A stretch of DNA of 8,241 nt, from positions 1 to 8,241 of the forward strand of contig JAGTSD010000063.1 in assembly GCA_018262135.1 (NCBI GenBank). Reading direction: 5' to 3'. Made by a program: the position numbers and the translations under genes. The notes beneath the pieces were generated by a model. The model was not told where the DNA came from. It was given only the letters and a program-made list of their open reading frames with translations, and did not search any database. This DNA comes from Pseudomonadota bacterium (lineage in GTDB: Bacteria > Pseudomonadota > Gammaproteobacteria > Competibacterales > Competibacteraceae). Positions 6,784 to 8,241 of the stretch are shown one piece after another; the stretch's first letter is position 1, and every line of letters starts with the position of its first letter.

Positions 6784-8000
6784 TGCCCGCCTTTCAGTAC
6801 GCCGCCCTCGATGGTCGGGGACGCCAGCGCAAGGGTCTGATCGAAGCCGATACGCCCCGGCTGGCCCGACAGGCGTTGCGCGAACGTGGCCTGAATCCGC
6901 TGGAGGTGGAGGAGATTGCCAGCCAGGAACGGCGGCGCGGGCGCCAGTGGTGGCGCGGCCGGGTGCGGATCAGCGCGACCGATCTGGCGCTGATCACCCG
7001 GCAACTGGCGACCCTGGTGGGATCGGGGCTGCCGCTGGAGGAGGCCTTGGGCGCGGTGGCCCGCCAGGCGGATCGGGCGCGATTGGGTGGTTTGTTGCTG
7101 GCGGTGCGGACCCGGGTGCTGGAAGGGCATACCCTGGCGACCGCGCTGAGCGATTTTCCCCAGGTGTTCCCGGAGTTGTATCGGGCGACCGTCGCCGCCG
7201 GCGAGCAGTCCGGCCATCTGGACGTGGTGTTCGAGCGGCTGGCCGACTACACCGAGGCCCGCCAGCAGATGCGCCAGAAAGTCGGACTGGCGCTGTTTTA
7301 TCCGCTGTTGCTGACCGGCGTCGCCATCCTGATCGTCGCCGGCCTGTTGACCTACGTGGTGCCGCAGGTGGTGCAGGTGTTCAGCAGCCTCAACCAGCAG
7401 TTGCCGGCGCTGACCCGGGGCTTGATCGCCCTCAGCGATTTTCTGCGCCAGTACGGCTGGGTGGTATTAGCGGCGCTGGCGGCGGGCGTGGCGGGCTGGT
7501 TGTATGCCCTGCGCCGGATTGGCTTCCGGCGGCAAGTGCATCGGACTTTGCTGCGGCTGCCGCTGCTGGCGCGACTGGTGCGGGGAACCAACACCGCCCG
7601 CTTTGCCCGGACCTTCAGTATCTTGATGGCCAGTGGTGTGCCGGTACTGGAGGCGCTGCGGATTTCCGCCCAGGTGATCGGCAACGTGCCGATGCGGGAA
7701 GCGGTGGAACGGGCGGCGACGCGGGTCAAGGAAGGCGCCAGCCTGCAAAAGGCGGTCGGCGCCAGCGGCTATTTCCCGCCGATGACCGTACAGCTTATCG
7801 CCAGCGGTGAAGCCAGCGGCCGGCTGGAAAACATGCTGGAACGGGCAGCGGTGCAGCAGGAGCGCGAGACGGAGACCCTGATCGCCGCGTTGCTGGGCAT
7901 TTTCGAGCCGATGCTGATCCTGCTGATGGGCGGAGTAGTACTGATCATCGTGCTGGCGATCCTGCTGCCGATTTTCGATCTCAATCAACTGGTGCGCTGA
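6783..8000 (+). CDS. gspF: GspF, type II secretion inner-membrane platform protein
   Basis: Polytopic core of the inner-membrane platform, thought to pass ATPase motion to the growing pseudopilus. The protein is 405 residues from ATG 6783, the standard length. It opens with [20 protein letters not shown], the typical GspF N-terminus. Two T2SSF domains follow: about 67-190 (LALITRQLATLVGSGLPLEE, then AAGEQSGHLDVVFERLADY at 138-156) and about 270-392 (ARTFSILMASGVPVLEALRI, then ASGEASGRLENMLERAA). Hydrophobic helices lie at about 170-194, 225-243 and 373-397. I chose ATG 6783 over the in-frame TTG at 6780 because GGGAGG (6773-6778) leaves 4 bases before the ATG and only one before the TTG. The ATG shares one base with the gspE TGA, so the genes are translationally linked. 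No gspG follows; the next gene is convergent. Confidence 0.96.
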   Translation: MPAFQYAALDGRGRQRKGLIEADTPRLARQALRERGLNPLEVEEIASQERRRGRQWWRGRVRISATDLALITRQLATLVGSGLPLEEALGAVARQADRARLGGLLLAVRTRVLEGHTLATALSDFPQVFPELYRATVAAGEQSGHLDVVFERLADYTEARQQMRQKVGLALFYPLLLTGVAILIVAGLLTYVVPQVVQVFSSLNQQLPALTRGLIALSDFLRQYGWVVLAALAAGVAGWLYALRRIGFRRQVHRTLLRLPLLARLVRGTNTARFARTFSILMASGVPVLEALRISAQVIGNVPMREAVERAATRVKEGASLQKAVGASGYFPPMTVQLIASGEASGRLENMLERAAVQQERETETLIAALLGIFEPMLILLMGGVVLIIVLAILLPIFDLNQLVR

Positions 8001-8108
8001 GCCGCCGCGCGCAGGGCGGTATCGTCCAGGGTGTAGGCGCGGGCGAAACTACTGACCTTCCCACGGATGATTGCTGTTCTTGAAGGTTCATTTACCATGC
8101 TCCACATT
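8001..8108. other. Short gap between convergent gspF and iscS
   Basis: These 108 bases separate two converging genes. CCGCC (8002-8006) can pair with GGCGG (8015-8019) right after the gspF stop, but no T-run follows in the gspF direction, so there is no clear intrinsic terminator. Two minus-strand ORFs of 36-37 residues cover the gap and run into the end of gspF; I do not regard them as genes. No start of gspG on the plus strand or iscU on the minus strand is present. Confidence 0.5.
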
Positions 8109-8241
8109 TCACGGTAGCGCCGCCCAGTCCACCGCGTACTGGTCCAGTCCCCGCTGCCGTAGCTCCCACAGTGGCGACAAGTCCCGCAATCGGCGTACTG
8201 CCGCGCTAACCGCCGCAATGGCACAGTCGATCTCTTCAATC
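8109..8241 (-). CDS. iscS: Cysteine desulfurase IscS, C-terminal fragment (gene start beyond window)
   Basis: On the minus strand the last 43 codons of a gene are visible, ending at TGA (8111 to 8109). The peptide contains EEIDCAIAAVSAAV, then RRLRDLSPLWELRQRGLD and a final VDWAALP. This matches the C-terminus of the PLP enzyme IscS, which frees sulfur from cysteine for Fe-S cluster assembly and tRNA thiolation. E. coli IscS has EEEIDYTIELV, GRLRDLSPLWEM and a closing IEWAHH in the same order. The RLRDLSPLWE string is characteristic of IscS-type rather than SufS-type desulfurases. The catalytic cysteine and PLP lysine lie outside the window, so activity cannot be judged. It converges on gspF, and no iscU start follows within the 108 bases before gspF. 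Confidence 0.8.
   Translation of the reverse strand, partial: IEEIDCAIAAVSAAVRRLRDLSPLWELRQRGLDQYAVDWAALP

Noticed and set aside
6947..7810. 287-residue plus-strand ORF within gspF
   Set aside because: It is a Gly/Ala/Arg-rich frame-shifted reading of gspF with no motifs; gspF itself is intact and canonical.
7981..8098. Two minus-strand ORFs of 36 (7981-8091) and 37 (7985-8098) residues downstream of iscS
   Set aside because: Both overlap the end of gspF and match no family I know. The first has a GGAG 8 bases upstream, which is tempting, but nothing else supports it.

Overview
The window looks like a stretch of chromosome from a GC-rich gammaproteobacterium. This rests on the type of Gsp (type II secretion) proteins, the ThiD sequence and an IscS-type C-terminus; no ribosomal RNA or other taxonomic marker is present. 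There are no tRNAs, insertion sequences, CRISPR arrays or prophage genes, and coding density is high.

Left part (1-1769). A thiD gene (thiamine pyrophosphate biosynthesis) runs leftward and is cut by the window edge about 30 residues before its usual end. Divergent from it, across an 86-base gap, is a hotdog-fold acyl-CoA thioesterase. It is followed by a small exported glycine-zipper protein with a Tyr/His/Arg-rich tail. Nothing in the sequence ties these three genes to the secretion genes further right.

Middle, intergenic (1770-2031). This 262-base stretch has no convincing gene. It holds several hairpins, an 8-bp-arm inverted repeat, and directly after that a candidate extended -10 promoter pointing into gspC.

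Right part (2032-8000). Four type II secretion genes lie in order gspC-gspD-gspE-gspF. GspC is the inner-membrane clamp with HR and PDZ domains. GspD is the outer-membrane secretin, GspE the cytoplasmic ATPase, and GspF the polytopic platform protein. D/E and E/F overlap by a few bases, so they are very likely one operon. A 67-base gap between C and D carries a 21-codon ORF whose stop overlaps the gspD start. The proteins are full length with intact motifs, so this looks like a working half of the machine: energiser, platform, clamp and outer-membrane pore. The pseudopilin genes (gspG onward) do not follow and must be elsewhere if the system functions.

Right edge (8109-8241). The C-terminal 43 residues of an IscS-type cysteine desulfurase are encoded on the minus strand, convergent with gspF. 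No iscU start follows its stop codon within the 108-base gap.

I found no convincing sign of a wholly new system. The most useful leads are the split gsp cluster, the mini-ORF coupled to gspD, and the inverted repeat at the putative gsp promoter.
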